64,000 nucleotides of DNA from Carboxylicivirga fragile (GCA_025499625.1 JAFMVD010000016.1:1-64000); one strand, 5' to 3'. Positions 10,611-20,109 are shown, counted from the stretch's first letter. Made by a program: numbers and translations. The notes: generated by a model from the sequence alone, not told the origin.

Positions 10611-11000
10611 ATGTCAATTCAAAAGGAAAAGTTTGAATTAGAATATATTATTAAAACATCTCCGGCAATATTGTTTGCTCGCCTTAGTAACCCTAGTGGT
10701 CTTTCTGAATGGTTTGCTGACGATGTTAACCTCAAAGGAAAAGTTTACACTTTTGTTTGGGATGGTTCAGAACAGCAAGCCGAACAAGTATTGAAGAAGG
10801 AAAATAAAATGGTACGTTACCATTGGCTTGATGATGAAGATGAGAAATCATACTTTGAATTTCGCATTAATGTAGATGATTTAACGGGTGAAACAGCTCT
10901 TATTGTTGTTGATCATGCGGAAGAAGATGAAAAAGAAGATTCCATTGAACTATGGAATCAGCAAATAGATGAGCTCAAGCACGGTCTCGGCTCTGTTTAA
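10611..11000 (+). CDS. START-like domain protein (SRPBCC superfamily)
   Basis: 129 residues, one compact START-like fold of the type widespread in Bacteroidota (AHSA1/SRPBCC relatives). The N-terminal motif ARLSNPSGLSEWFADDV and central YHWLDDEDEKSYFEFRI are typical. No signal peptide or membrane segment, so it is cytosolic. The ligand is unknown for the family. It is monocistronic, with its own terminator at 11024-11050. Confidence 0.8.
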   Translation: MSIQKEKFELEYIIKTSPAILFARLSNPSGLSEWFADDVNLKGKVYTFVWDGSEQQAEQVLKKENKMVRYHWLDDEDEKSYFEFRINVDDLTGETALIVVDHAEEDEKEDSIELWNQQIDELKHGLGSV

Positions 11001-11023
11001 AAACATTATTAATTCATTGTAAG

Positions 11024-11050
11024 CACCCGGTTAAGCCGGGTGTCTTTGTT
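11024..11050 (+). terminator. Intrinsic terminator after the START-like gene
   Basis: CACCCGG-TTAAG-CCGGGTG, a perfect 7-bp GC-rich stem, followed by TCTTTGTT. Confidence 0.8.
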
Positions 11051-11202
11051 TACACCAACTCATAAACTTAAGTCATTCATTTTGGATAATTGAGCAAAGT
11101 TGTTAGGCATAATTATTGAAGAAATCTGAATCTTACCATTACATTTTTAAGCGTTTCACTAACTTTGCACCATATTCAATCTCATTGATGTAAATAAAAA
11201 GG

Positions 11203-12717
11203 ATGAAGAAATTACACCTGTTTATATTAAAAAGCTACTTGGGACCTTTAGCAATGACATTTTTTATTTCATTGTTCATTCTGGTAATGCAGTTTCTTTG
11301 GAAATATGTTGACGACATGGTGGGCAAAGGACTTGAATTTGCTGATTTATCCAGGTTATTATTTTATGCAACGCTACAAGTTGTTCCAATGGCTTTGCCT
11401 TTAGCTATCTTATTAGCGTCTTTAATGACCTTTGGTAACCTAGGTGAGAACTACGAATTAACAGCCATAAAAGCTGCCGGTGTTTCTCTTCCTCGCACAA
11501 TGATGCCGCTAATCATTATCACCATTACAATTTCGGTATCAGCATTTTGGTTTTCGAACAATGTAATGCCCTATGCCAATTTAAAACTGTATTCGTTATT
11601 ATATGACGTTAAGAAAGCTCGACCCGAGCTGGATATAAAGGAGCAGGTATTTTATGATGGTATCGATGATTTTCGAATAAAAATTGATGAAAAAGACAAC
11701 GAAACTAACTTGTTGTATGACATCATGATATATGATCACCGCGATCGACTCAACAAAAATAGTAATGTAACGATTGCTGATTCTGGTCGCCTACAAATTT
11801 CAGAGGATAAACGCCACATGGTATTAACCCTTATGGACGGCGTTCGTTTTGATGAAAAAGTGGGTCTTGAAAGTAAAAAAAGAATTCGCGATAAAGAACA
11901 GCAACAATTCAGAATTGATCACTTCAAAGAACAGGTTGCCCTTATTGAAATGCACGGAATGGATTTTACACGTACTGACGAACAGCTGTTTGCCAGTTAC
12001 GATCGCATGAAGAATCTAAACCAATTAAATAGCGACATCGATACCTTCAACATACAAATTGACAAACACATCGATCATCTTTCTAAGAATACACAAGGAT
12101 TTTATTTTCAACAGGCCCGTTACTCTGCGAGAAAGAAAAAGCTAAATAAAGACATGGCTTATATTGATTCTGTTCAAATCCTTAATGTCGACACACTCAT
12201 TGCATCCTTATCGGTTCATCAGAAAAAGATGATGGTTGAAACCGCTCTTCGAAATGCCACTGATAATAAGAACCAGATGGGTGAGCAAATGCGACTCATT
12301 CGCGATAAAGAGCATAAGAAGACACGCCATTTCATGGAGGTGCATCGTAAATTTACACTTTCATTCGCCTGCTTTATCTTTTTCTTTATTGGTGCTCCAT
12401 TGGGTGCCATCATACGAAAAGGAGGACTTGGAATGCCGGTAGTTATTTCGGTTCTTTTCTTTATAGTATATTACATCATCGATACCCTGGGCGTTAAATT
12501 TGCCAACGAAGGCTTATGGCCAGTGTATCAGGGCATGTGGCTATCTTCCGCGGTACTTTTACCATTGGGTGTATTCTTAACCTATAAGTCAGCTACAGAT
12601 TCTGCTTTATTAAATGCTGATGCCTACCTCATTTTCTTTCGTAAATTATTTAAACGTGAGAAATTTGATCTTACCAATCAATTGGACAAGGAAGAAGAAG
12701 CAAGTAATAAAAACTAA
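11203..12717 (+). CDS. LptF/LptG-family permease (YjgP/YjgQ)
   Basis: 504 residues, inner-membrane component of the LPS export ABC transporter. N-terminal FILKSYLGPLAMTFFISLF and the conserved PMALPLAILLASLMTFG helix pair identify the family; three membrane helices lie at each end with a large periplasmic domain between. At 504 residues it is longer than the roughly 360 of enterobacterial LptF/G. The extra length is a charged, helix-rich stretch (about 230-380) before the C-terminal helices, common in Bacteroidota homologues. Whether it is LptF or LptG cannot be told here. ribBA follows 83 bases later. Confidence 0.88.
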   Translation: MKKLHLFILKSYLGPLAMTFFISLFILVMQFLWKYVDDMVGKGLEFADLSRLLFYATLQVVPMALPLAILLASLMTFGNLGENYELTAIKAAGVSLPRTMMPLIIITITISVSAFWFSNNVMPYANLKLYSLLYDVKKARPELDIKEQVFYDGIDDFRIKIDEKDNETNLLYDIMIYDHRDRLNKNSNVTIADSGRLQISEDKRHMVLTLMDGVRFDEKVGLESKKRIRDKEQQQFRIDHFKEQVALIEMHGMDFTRTDEQLFASYDRMKNLNQLNSDIDTFNIQIDKHIDHLSKNTQGFYFQQARYSARKKKLNKDMAYIDSVQILNVDTLIASLSVHQKKMMVETALRNATDNKNQMGEQMRLIRDKEHKKTRHFMEVHRKFTLSFACFIFFFIGAPLGAIIRKGGLGMPVVISVLFFIVYYIIDTLGVKFANEGLWPVYQGMWLSSAVLLPLGVFLTYKSATDSALLNADAYLIFFRKLFKREKFDLTNQLDKEEEASNKN

Positions 12718-12800
12718 GGTGAGCTATTTCATTGTTTTGGACCAATTAATGATTAATTTTGCACCTTGAATTCGGATAGATCCGACTAAAATCGTAACAA

Positions 12801-14039
12801 ATGCCAGAAAATCAAGGTTTTAAACTCAACACCATAGAAGAAGCTATTGATGCTATTAAAAATGGTGAGTTGATTATTGTTGTTGATGATGAAGATCGTG
12901 AAAACGAAGGTGACTTTATTGCCGCTGCGGAACTAATGACGCCTGAAAAAGTCAACTTTATGGCAACACATGGTCGTGGATTAATCTGTACGCCATTAAC
13001 CGAAGAACGTTGTGAAGAGTTAGAGTTGGAGTTAATGGTTGGCAAAAATACATCGAGCCATGCTACACCCTTCACAGTATCTGTCGACCTAATAGGTCAG
13101 GGATGTACAACAGGAATTTCAGCATCCGACAGAGCAAAAACGATACTTGCGCTTACCAATCCAAATACATCGCCTGAAGAACTAGGTAGACCAGGACATA
13201 TTTTTCCATTAAAAGCTAAAAACAGAGGTGTTCTTCGAAGAGCAGGACATACCGAAGCTGGGGTTGACCTAGCGCGCTTAGCGGGTCTCTCTCCCGTCGG
13301 CGTATTAGTTGAGATACTTAATGAAGATGGAACCATGGCACGTATGCCTGAATTGGTTAAGATCGCAGAGAAATTTGATCTAAAAATTGTAACCATCAAA
13401 GATCTTATAGCTTATCGCTTAAAGCATGAAAGCCTAATAGTAAAAGGAGTTGAAGTAAACCTACCAACGGCTCACGGTGATTTCCGTTTTATTCCATTTA
13501 AACAAAAATCAAATGGACTGGAACACATGGCACTTATCAAGGGGGAATGGGACGAAAACGATCCTATTTTAGTTAGAGTGCATTCATCATGTGCAACCGG
13601 TGATATTTTTGGATCATTACGTTGCGAATGTGGAGACCAGCTTCATAAAGCAATGGAAACCATAAATAAAGAAGGAAAAGGTGCCATTGTATACATGAAT
13701 CAGGAAGGACGCGGTATTGGTTTAATGAATAAAATCAAAGCCTATAAGCTTCAGGAAGAAGGTATGGATACCGTAGATGCCAACGTAGAGCTCGGTTTTG
13801 ACGCTGATGAACGCGACTACGGAGTTGGTGCTCAGATATTGCGAGAACTTGGCGTTGGAAAAATGCGCCTAATGTCAAACAATCCGATCAAACGCATTGG
13901 ACTTGAAGGATACGGCCTGGAAGTGGTTGAAAACGTAGCGATAGAAATAAACCCAAATCCTCACAACGAGTTTTACATGAAAACCAAGCAAGAGCGAATG
14001 GGACATGATCTGCAGTTTTTTAACTTCACAAAGAAATAA
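12801..14039 (+). CDS. ribBA: Bifunctional DHBP synthase / GTP cyclohydrolase II
   Basis: 412 residues. The N-terminal half (about 1-205) is 3,4-dihydroxy-2-butanone-4-phosphate synthase, with the acidic motif [10 protein letters not shown] near 28 and [13 protein letters not shown]. The C-terminal half is GTP cyclohydrolase II, with zinc ligands in [18 protein letters not shown] and the loop [12 protein letters not shown]. It makes both precursors of riboflavin. Domain order and length are standard. No FMN riboswitch is seen in the 83 bases upstream. A strong terminator follows. Confidence 0.97.
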   Translation: MPENQGFKLNTIEEAIDAIKNGELIIVVDDEDRENEGDFIAAAELMTPEKVNFMATHGRGLICTPLTEERCEELELELMVGKNTSSHATPFTVSVDLIGQGCTTGISASDRAKTILALTNPNTSPEELGRPGHIFPLKAKNRGVLRRAGHTEAGVDLARLAGLSPVGVLVEILNEDGTMARMPELVKIAEKFDLKIVTIKDLIAYRLKHESLIVKGVEVNLPTAHGDFRFIPFKQKSNGLEHMALIKGEWDENDPILVRVHSSCATGDIFGSLRCECGDQLHKAMETINKEGKGAIVYMNQEGRGIGLMNKIKAYKLQEEGMDTVDANVELGFDADERDYGVGAQILRELGVGKMRLMSNNPIKRIGLEGYGLEVVENVAIEINPNPHNEFYMKTKQERMGHDLQFFNFTKK

Positions 14040-14065
14040 TACCGATTTAAAATACAATTGGTATA
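14039..14065. repeat. Palindrome with ATACCGATT / AATTGGTAT ends
   Basis: ATACCGATT and AATTGGTAT pair (one G-U) around TAAAATAC, directly after the ribBA stop. The same end sequences occur in the palindrome at 5511-5630, suggesting a small family of intergenic repeats. Confidence 0.4.
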
Positions 14066-14071
14066 ATATTT

Positions 14072-14098
14072 AAGGAGGCTTTAGCCTCCTTTTTTTTT
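14072..14098 (+). terminator. Intrinsic terminator after ribBA
   Basis: AAGGAGGC-TTTA-GCCTCCTT followed by a run of eight T. Confidence 0.92.
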
Positions 14099-14204
14099 AC
14101 ACTAACAAACTAGCGCTCAACACTGATTACTCGAACTTCCATTTTCTTTAATAAACAATCTCTTTATTTGAGAACATATTTATATAAAATCTGTTTATTG
14201 ATTA

Positions 14205-14333
14205 GAAGCACTGGTGGATACCAATCCTTATTTTGCGGTCAGGTAAATATTGTTTTTATTCTTTGGAGTTAGATTGGGTGAAAAGATGAAGCGATAGAAA
14301 CAATGCGGAATCCACCAGTACTTTGTTTTTTTT
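14205..14333 (+). ncRNA. Candidate structured small RNA
   Basis: A roughly 110-nt segment is closed by a perfect 10-bp pair, ACTGGTGGAT (14210-14219) with ATCCACCAGT (14310-14319), followed by ACTTTG and an eight-T run, as in an intrinsic terminator. Inside, CCAATC (14221-14226) can pair GATTGG (14272-14277) and ATTGTTT (14249-14255) can pair AAACAAT (14298-14304); these cross, so both together would be a pseudoknot. It follows the ribBA terminator and is antisense only to the last bases of anmK. No clear promoter was found. It may instead be a 3' structure of anmK. Confidence 0.35.
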
Positions 14334-15411
14334 ACTTTCCACTATACACTGCACCCGAACAACTATCGTTATCTGCTCCTGTAACTTCCTGCAAACAATT
14401 CATTTGATTAGAAATTCGTAAAGCACCCAGAAAGGCAAATATTAAAGCTTCTTTATATTCAACTAAATCAGAGCTAGGTATAATTAATTCCCCACTCAAT
14501 TTTGATTGAATAAGTTCAATTAAAAAAGTATTATAAGCACCTCCACCTGTAAATAGAATTTTTCCATTGGTCACCTTATTGATATCTGATGCTATTTGTA
14601 AGGAAAAATGCTCATAACAGGTTCTAAGGAGATCTGGAACACTTTCATTTATGAAAGAATTTACACAAGGATAAAACTGCTCTATAAGCCATTCGTTAGC
14701 AAGCGATTTAGGGCAGGTTTCCTGATAATAAGGAAGAATATTGAGTTGCTTTAATAAACCTGGCAAAACTTCACCTTTTCGCCCAATTTCGCCATTGTAA
14801 TCAAAGGGTAAACACAGATAGTTCGTTAATTTGTTAAGCACTGTATTAACCGGGCAAATATCCCATGCTCTTCGTTTGTCATTAAGCTTTACCGAAACAT
14901 TGGCAAAGCCACCTAAATTAACGCAAGCATCATATTCACTGAACAAATAGGCATCACCAATGGGTACCAAGGGTGCACCTTGCCCCTTTAAACAAACATC
15001 CATTGAACGAAAGTCACAAACGGTAGTCAGGCCACATGCAGCAGCAAGCGCAGCACCATCGCCCAACTGAAAGTTAAATTGATTCTCTGGATCATGGAAT
15101 AAGGTATGTCCATGTGAGGCAACAAAGTCTGGCACTTTCTCTTCACCTTCAATAAAATCCTTCACCTGCTCTCCAAGCCATTTTCCGTACTCACGATTTA
15201 ATCGCATCAAATCTTCACCTCCAAGCTCCAAAGCGTTTTTCAAGGCCTTTAACCAATACTCTGAGTAGGGCTTTGTTCTTGTTTTAATAAGCTTGTATTC
15301 CCAAGTATTGTTGCTAAAATCTAATTGACAGAGAACCAAATCCAGACCATCTAAAGATGTACCCGACATTAAACCCACGCAACAATACGAATTGCTTATT
15401 TGTTTTATCAT
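14332..15411 (-). CDS. anmK: Anhydro-N-acetylmuramic acid kinase
   Basis: 359 residues. Phosphorylates and opens 1,6-anhydro-MurNAc released from the cell wall, giving MurNAc-6-phosphate for recycling. The family signature GLMSGTSLDGLDL is at residues 13-25; ATP-fold motifs DFRSMDVCLKGQGAPLVP and ILFTGGGAYN follow. Soluble, normal length. Convergent with ribBA and divergent from the dihydroorotate dehydrogenase-like gene (48-bp gap). Confidence 0.95.
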   Translation of the reverse strand: MIKQISNSYCCVGLMSGTSLDGLDLVLCQLDFSNNTWEYKLIKTRTKPYSEYWLKALKNALELGGEDLMRLNREYGKWLGEQVKDFIEGEEKVPDFVASHGHTLFHDPENQFNFQLGDGAALAAACGLTTVCDFRSMDVCLKGQGAPLVPIGDAYLFSEYDACVNLGGFANVSVKLNDKRRAWDICPVNTVLNKLTNYLCLPFDYNGEIGRKGEVLPGLLKQLNILPYYQETCPKSLANEWLIEQFYPCVNSFINESVPDLLRTCYEHFSLQIASDINKVTNGKILFTGGGAYNTFLIELIQSKLSGELIIPSSDLVEYKEALIFAFLGALRISNQMNCLQEVTGADNDSCSGAVYSGK

Positions 15412-15459
15412 ACCAGAGGAATAAAATTACAAAACCTTATATCAACAAAAATCTGAATT

Positions 15460-16446
15460 ATGGCTGACATTTCAACTACTTACCTTGGATTAAAACTAAA
15501 AAGCCCGATTATTGCAGCAAGTTCTGGCTTAACCAATTCAATAGAAGACTTAAAAAAAATTGAAACAGCAGGTGCTGGTGCTGTTGTATTAAAATCATTA
15601 TTCGAAGAAGAAATTGTAACTGAGATGGAACGCCAAATGCACCAGATGCATTCGCAAAACTACCTTTATCCGGAAACGATGGATTTTTATGAGCAGTACG
15701 ATGTTGAAGATACCTTAACCAGTTATCTTAAACTTATTGCTGATGCAAAAAAAGAAACAAAAATTCCTATCATCGCCAGTATCAATTGTATTTCATCTCA
15801 TAACTGGCCCTATTTCGCTAAATCATTAGAAGATGCAGGAGCCGATGCACTTGAATTAAACATCTTCGCCCTCCCATCCGATTTTGAACGAGAAAGCGCA
15901 GAACAAGAGAAAACTTATTTTGACATTATTGAAACAGTTCTAAAAGAAGTTAGTATTCCCGTTTCGATAAAAATAAGTCATTACTTCTCAAACCTTGCTG
16001 GCATGATATCGAAACTATCGCAAACCGGCATAGCGGGATTAGTGCTTTTTAATCGTTTTTATTCTCCTGACATTGATATTGAAAACCTTGAAGTAATTCC
16101 AACACATATTTTTAGTGAAGATAAAGAATATGTAATGCCACTGCGTTGGATAGCCATCACATCCAGCAAAGTTGATTGTGACCTATCGGCAACAACCGGA
16201 ATCCACGAATCAAAAACCGTGATAAAAATGTTGCTTGCCGGTGCTCAAACAGTACAGGTAGCCAGCTCGCTTTACAAAAATGGAATTGAGACCATTGAGC
16301 GTTACAATCATGAAATAGATAAATGGATGGAGCGCAAAAACTTTGATAAAATTGATGACTTCAGAGGAACCTTAAGCCAATCAAACGTAAAAAATCCAGC
16401 AGGCTACCTTCGTGTTCAATTTATGAAACATTTCAGTAATAAATAA
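15460..16446 (+). CDS. Dihydroorotate dehydrogenase-like flavoprotein
   Basis: 328 residues with a PyrD-type TIM-barrel: N-terminal DISTTYLGLKLKSPIIAAS, then AGAGAVVLKSLFEEEI and a phosphate-binding end. It belongs to the branch usually annotated dihydroorotate dehydrogenase-like and lacks the usual class 1 end-to-end match, so I do not assign pyrimidine synthesis. Cytosolic. A good terminator follows at 16469-16496, so it is expressed alone from the short divergent promoter shared with anmK. Confidence 0.82.
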   Translation: MADISTTYLGLKLKSPIIAASSGLTNSIEDLKKIETAGAGAVVLKSLFEEEIVTEMERQMHQMHSQNYLYPETMDFYEQYDVEDTLTSYLKLIADAKKETKIPIIASINCISSHNWPYFAKSLEDAGADALELNIFALPSDFERESAEQEKTYFDIIETVLKEVSIPVSIKISHYFSNLAGMISKLSQTGIAGLVLFNRFYSPDIDIENLEVIPTHIFSEDKEYVMPLRWIAITSSKVDCDLSATTGIHESKTVIKMLLAGAQTVQVASSLYKNGIETIERYNHEIDKWMERKNFDKIDDFRGTLSQSNVKNPAGYLRVQFMKHFSNK

Positions 16447-16468
16447 GCGCCATTCATAAACTTTTTAT

Positions 16469-16496
16469 AAAAGGTCTCACTACGAGGCCTTTTTTT
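16469..16496 (+). terminator. Intrinsic terminator
   Basis: AAAGGTCTC-ACTAC-GAGGCCTTT (one G-U) with a T-run, after the dihydroorotate dehydrogenase-like gene. Confidence 0.85.
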
Positions 16497-16545
16497 AATG
16501 CCCTTAATTCAATACTTTCGCAGTTAAAAGCAATACTTAAGAAAG

Positions 16546-16734
16546 ATGGATTTCGATGATTTTTATATGTCCGACCCATTAGTTGAAGGCGAGGATTATT
16601 ACATGAATCCCAAAGGGTTCCGAGTAATGTCGCATAGTTACCTCACTAAAAGGGGCTACTGCTGTGGAAATGGATGCAAGCACTGTCCTTATTTTCCACC
16701 TCATCAAAAAGGAAATCGAGAATTAAAAGAATAA
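16546..16734 (+). CDS. DUF5522 family small Cys-rich protein
   Basis: 62 residues. The pattern DYYMNPKGFRVMSHSYLTKRG followed by CCGNGCKHCPYFP matches the small DUF5522 family, whose closely spaced cysteines suggest metal binding; no function is established. It ends 21 bases before fmt on the same strand, so the two are probably co-transcribed. Confidence 0.75.
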   Translation: MDFDDFYMSDPLVEGEDYYMNPKGFRVMSHSYLTKRGYCCGNGCKHCPYFPPHQKGNRELKE

Positions 16735-16755
16735 GCTAAACCAACAATTATTGAT

Positions 16756-17721
16756 ATGAATAAGAAGCTTCGCATTGTATTTATGGGCACACCCGACTTT
16801 GCTGTTGAAAGTCTAAAAGCCTTGGTTGAGAATAACTATCAGGTTGTTGGTGTTATTACTGCCCCGGATCGTCCGGCAGGTCGGGGCCAAAAACTTAAGC
16901 AATCGCCAGTTAAGGAATATGCGCTTTCGGTTGGTTTACCTGTTTTGCAACCCGAAAAACTAAAAAAACCGGAATTCATTGAAGAGCTAAAAGCCTTAGA
17001 GGCCGATCTTCAGATTATAGTAGCTTTCAGAATGTTACCTGAGATGGTTTGGAACATGCCTCCATTGGGCTCTTTAAATCTGCATGGATCGTTACTTCCT
17101 CATTATAGAGGTGCTGCTCCAATAAATTGGGCTGTGATAAATGGTGATAAAAAAACGGGTGTTACTACCTTCTTTTTGCAACACGAAATTGATACCGGTA
17201 ATATTATCATGCAGGAAGCTTTGCCGATTGAGGATAATGATACAGCTGGAAGCGTGCATGATAAGATGATGGAACTTGGGGCTGAAGTTATCCTTAAAAC
17301 AGTCAAAAGAATTGAAGAAGGCAATATTAAGGCCATCCCTCAAGATGAGTATTCGGATGAAACCGTATTAAAACCGGCTCCTAAAATATTTAAAGCTGAT
17401 TGTAAAATCAACTGGCAACAAGAAGCGCAAGTGATCCACAACTTTATTCGTGGGCTCTCACCTTACCCATCAGCCTGGACAGAATTGGAACTGGCCAATG
17501 GCAAAACAATTAGTGCAAAAATCTACAAAAGTGAAATAAGTGCTGATCACAAACTTAAACCTGGCGAGGTGAAATCTGATAACAAAACTTACATTGCTAT
17601 TGGCACCAAAGATCATGCTTTATTAATACACGAACTTCAATTGGCTGGTAAGAAAAAGATGCGCACCGAAGACCTGTTAAGGGGATTTGATGCTTCGCAG
17701 ATAACGAAAATAAATTCTTAA
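16756..17721 (+). CDS. fmt: Methionyl-tRNA formyltransferase
   Basis: 321 residues. Transfers a formyl group from 10-formyl-THF to initiator Met-tRNA. Start motif RIVFMGTPDFAVESLKAL; catalytic core with the Asn, His and Asp of SLNLHGSLLPHYRGAAPI and EIDTGNI (about residues 105-152); C-terminal tRNA-binding OB-like domain from about 205. Normal length. Expressed with the DUF5522 gene. Confidence 0.97.
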   Translation: MNKKLRIVFMGTPDFAVESLKALVENNYQVVGVITAPDRPAGRGQKLKQSPVKEYALSVGLPVLQPEKLKKPEFIEELKALEADLQIIVAFRMLPEMVWNMPPLGSLNLHGSLLPHYRGAAPINWAVINGDKKTGVTTFFLQHEIDTGNIIMQEALPIEDNDTAGSVHDKMMELGAEVILKTVKRIEEGNIKAIPQDEYSDETVLKPAPKIFKADCKINWQQEAQVIHNFIRGLSPYPSAWTELELANGKTISAKIYKSEISADHKLKPGEVKSDNKTYIAIGTKDHALLIHELQLAGKKKMRTEDLLRGFDASQITKINS

Positions 17722-17734
17722 CATTCACTAATTA

Positions 17735-17775
17735 GTTGATTTGAAGATTTGAAAATAACAAATCTTCAAATCAAC
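17735..17775. terminator. Bidirectional hairpin between fmt and the glucosaminidase gene
   Basis: GTTGATTTGAAGATTTG (17735-17751) is perfectly repeated in inverse at 17759-17775 with a 7-nt loop: a 17-bp AT-rich stem between two convergent genes. It lacks a T-run, so termination is inferred from position. Confidence 0.6.
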
Positions 17776-17792
17776 CAATTTTCAAATATCAA

Positions 17793-18740
17793 TTACTTCT
17801 TTTTCTTTCTTCTTAAATTCAATCGATCACCAGCTTTAACTTTAGCGCCTTCTTCCAAGCGATTAAATCGCAATAGCTTTTTCAGTTTCACACCGTATTT
17901 CTGCGAAATATAGTGTAAGGTTTCGCCTTGTTTTACCACATGATATTCGTGCGATTTATGCGCTTTACCCTTTTTCCCCTGAATATATAAATAGCGATAT
18001 TTCGACAAGTTGGCTCCCTTAGTCAGATCATTATAGTGATATAACTCCCAGTCTCTTAAACCAAACTCTTCGGCAATTGCTCCAAAACTATCATCGCTTT
18101 CAAGTCGAATAAACTTTACGCCATTATTATAATCAATCACATGGGTATTGTAGGTACTTATAACAAAATTATCATTGCCTGATTTACCGCTTCTTGATGA
18201 ACCTGACTTTGGCTTCCAGTTCTTGTTTTCATCCAAAAGGTATAATTGATTCTTCTCAATGATATCAATTAAACGATGCGCATATTTAGGGTCAGTAGCA
18301 TAACCTGCTTTCTTTAATCCCTTAGCCCATCCTTTATAATCTGTAGTTTTCAAATCAAATAACGATGCATACCTTTTCTTTCCTGTTAAGAAGTCGGAAT
18401 GATCAATGTATGATTCATAAACTGTCTTGTACTTTCTAAAACACTCATTATCCTCGTCATCATCGTGATAAACACGCTTGCCTTTCCAATCGCTATGACA
18501 CTTGATTCCAAAATGATTATTTGACTTTCGTGCTAAAGTACTATTACCATTGCCCGATTCAAGAATACCTTGAGCCATAGTAATACTGGCTGGAATGGCA
18601 ACTCGATTCATTTCCTTTACGGCTAAATCCTTATACAATTCAATGTATTCTGAGGTGCTATATTTTCGATTAGATTGCCCGTTTACATCCAAATTCACCA
18701 ACAACACTAATACAATTAACAACGATAGTACCTGTTTCAT
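17793..18740 (-). CDS. Glucosaminidase with LysM domain (FlgJ-type)
   Basis: 315 residues. Signal peptide (about 1-22), a glucosaminidase domain (about 30-170) with the catalytic Glu in MAQGILESGNGNSTLA and the NHFGIKCHSDW motif, a central linker and a C-terminal LysM domain (about 265-310, YHVVKQGETLHYISQKYG). Acts on peptidoglycan in the periplasm; LysM anchors it to glycan. The domain order is common in Bacteroidota cell-wall hydrolases. Its promoter is in the 136-bp divergent gap with cdd. Confidence 0.92.
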   Translation of the reverse strand: MKQVLSLLIVLVLLVNLDVNGQSNRKYSTSEYIELYKDLAVKEMNRVAIPASITMAQGILESGNGNSTLARKSNNHFGIKCHSDWKGKRVYHDDDEDNECFRKYKTVYESYIDHSDFLTGKKRYASLFDLKTTDYKGWAKGLKKAGYATDPKYAHRLIDIIEKNQLYLLDENKNWKPKSGSSRSGKSGNDNFVISTYNTHVIDYNNGVKFIRLESDDSFGAIAEEFGLRDWELYHYNDLTKGANLSKYRYLYIQGKKGKAHKSHEYHVVKQGETLHYISQKYGVKLKKLLRFNRLEEGAKVKAGDRLNLRRKKKK

Positions 18741-18833
18741 ACATCTTTATTTTAAGAAATGAATTTTAATTAATGCAACAAAGATAAAAAATTAGAAAAG
18801 CGACAATATATGATAGAGTTAAAAACAATATTG

Positions 18834-18841
18834 TAAATTTG
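18834..18841 (+). promoter_or_regulatory. Possible Bacteroidota -7 box for cdd
   Basis: TAAATTTG is an exact match to the TAnnTTTG box, 35 bases before the cdd start. No clear TTTG -33 element is at the expected distance. Confidence 0.35.
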
Positions 18842-18876
18842 GTCAAATAATAGACATTATCATTCTAAACGTTTGT

Positions 18877-19368
18877 ATGAAGAATTTTATTATATCAACA
18901 AGTATAACGGTTTTTGAAACACCGAATGAATTAAGCGATAAAGATCAACACTTGGTTGAATCGGCCAAACAAGCTTGTGAAAGAGCCTATGCACCCTACT
19001 CAGGATTTAATGTTGGAGCAGCTGTACGCCTGAGCAATGGTGAAATTATTCAAGGGAATAATCAAGAAAATGCCGCATACCCATCAGGACTATGTGCCGA
19101 ACGAGTGGCCTTGTTTTATGCCAATTCAAAATTTCCGGATGTAGCTGTTGAAGCTATTGCCGTTATTGCAAGCAATGAAAACGGAGTATTAAAAGATCCG
19201 GTTGCGCCTTGTGGTGCATGTCGTCAAGTAATGCTGGAAACCGAATTGCGAATGAAACAAGCTTTTTACACCCTACTGATTGGCGCAAGCGAAATACATC
19301 GAATTGAGAATACAAAAGACTTATTACCACTGACTTTTACAGGTGAGGGCGTTCGTAAAAAGAAATAA
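18877..19368 (+). CDS. cdd: Cytidine deaminase
   Basis: 163 residues. Deaminates cytidine/deoxycytidine in pyrimidine salvage. Zinc site in YPSGLCAERVALF (Cys plus catalytic Glu) and PCGACRQVM (two Cys), the all-Cys arrangement of the tetrameric class; substrate motif FNVGAAVRLSNG. The N-terminal 25 residues extend beyond the core. Cytosolic. It faces the pseudouridine synthase gene and shares a terminator with it. Confidence 0.95.
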   Translation: MKNFIISTSITVFETPNELSDKDQHLVESAKQACERAYAPYSGFNVGAAVRLSNGEIIQGNNQENAAYPSGLCAERVALFYANSKFPDVAVEAIAVIASNENGVLKDPVAPCGACRQVMLETELRMKQAFYTLLIGASEIHRIENTKDLLPLTFTGEGVRKKK

Positions 19369-19392
19369 AAAGAGGCATTATTAAATGCCTCC
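19369..19392. terminator. Bidirectional terminator between cdd and rluA-like gene
   Basis: GAGGCATT-ATTA-AATGCCTC in the short gap between convergent genes, with flanking A- and T-rich sequence on both sides. Confidence 0.75.
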
Positions 19393-19402
19393 TTCACTGT
19401 CT

Positions 19403-20098
19403 TTATTTGTCATTAATAACGTTCTTAAATTCTTTCCAAAGATTCTCTTCTTCAGGCGTTTTAGCAATTAAACAAATTGGCTCTTTGCTAACCGGATGTA
19501 TGAATTCAATCTTACGGGCATGAAGAGAAATTCCTCCACTTTTATTGGAACGAGGGAAACCATATTTTAAATCCCCACGAATTGGGCAACCGATCTTTGC
19601 CAACTGGCAACGGATTTGATGATGCCTTCCTGTTTGCAAATCAACTTCAAGAAGGTAATAGTTCTTCAAACCAGATACCATTTTATAATTCAAAATAGCC
19701 TCTTTAGCTCCAAGACGTGTTTTCGGGAAGGCATATGATTTGTTCTTTTCCGAATTCTTAAGGATAAAGTGACGCAACTGGGCTGAATCATTTTCGGGTA
19801 ATTCACCTACAATGGCAAAATAACTCTTTTTGACTTTCCGCTCTTCAAACATTTTATTCAAACGTGTTAATGCCTTACTTGTACGCGCAAACAACACAAC
19901 GCCACTCACAGGCCTATCCAAACGATGAACCACGCCCAGGAATACTTCACCAGGTTTATTGTACTTTTTCTTAATGTACTTTTTAACCTTATCGCTTAAA
20001 GTCTCATCACCAGTTTTATCACCTTGTACAATGTCAGATGTTGACTTGTTAACGGCAATTATATGATTGTCTTCAAATAATATATCTAACTTACCCAT
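19403..20098 (-). CDS. RluA-family pseudouridine synthase
   Basis: 231 residues. Converts uridine to pseudouridine in rRNA or tRNA. Catalytic Asp is in VVHRLDRPVSGVVLFA (about residue 61); LQTGRHHQIRCQLA is the second family motif. There is no N-terminal S4 domain, and the protein starts directly with the catalytic fold, so it is a short RluA type; the target site cannot be predicted. It follows panB with an 11-bp gap and is probably co-transcribed. Confidence 0.92.
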   Translation of the reverse strand: MGKLDILFEDNHIIAVNKSTSDIVQGDKTGDETLSDKVKKYIKKKYNKPGEVFLGVVHRLDRPVSGVVLFARTSKALTRLNKMFEERKVKKSYFAIVGELPENDSAQLRHFILKNSEKNKSYAFPKTRLGAKEAILNYKMVSGLKNYYLLEVDLQTGRHHQIRCQLAKIGCPIRGDLKYGFPRSNKSGGISLHARKIEFIHPVSKEPICLIAKTPEEENLWKEFKNVINDK

Positions 20099-20109
20099 TC
20101 AATTAAAAT

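Noticed and set aside
14236-14245. GGTCAGG resembling the conserved part of SRP RNA
   Set aside because: The following bases lack the GGAAG...AGCAGC part and the long helix of SRP RNA, so the match is taken as chance.
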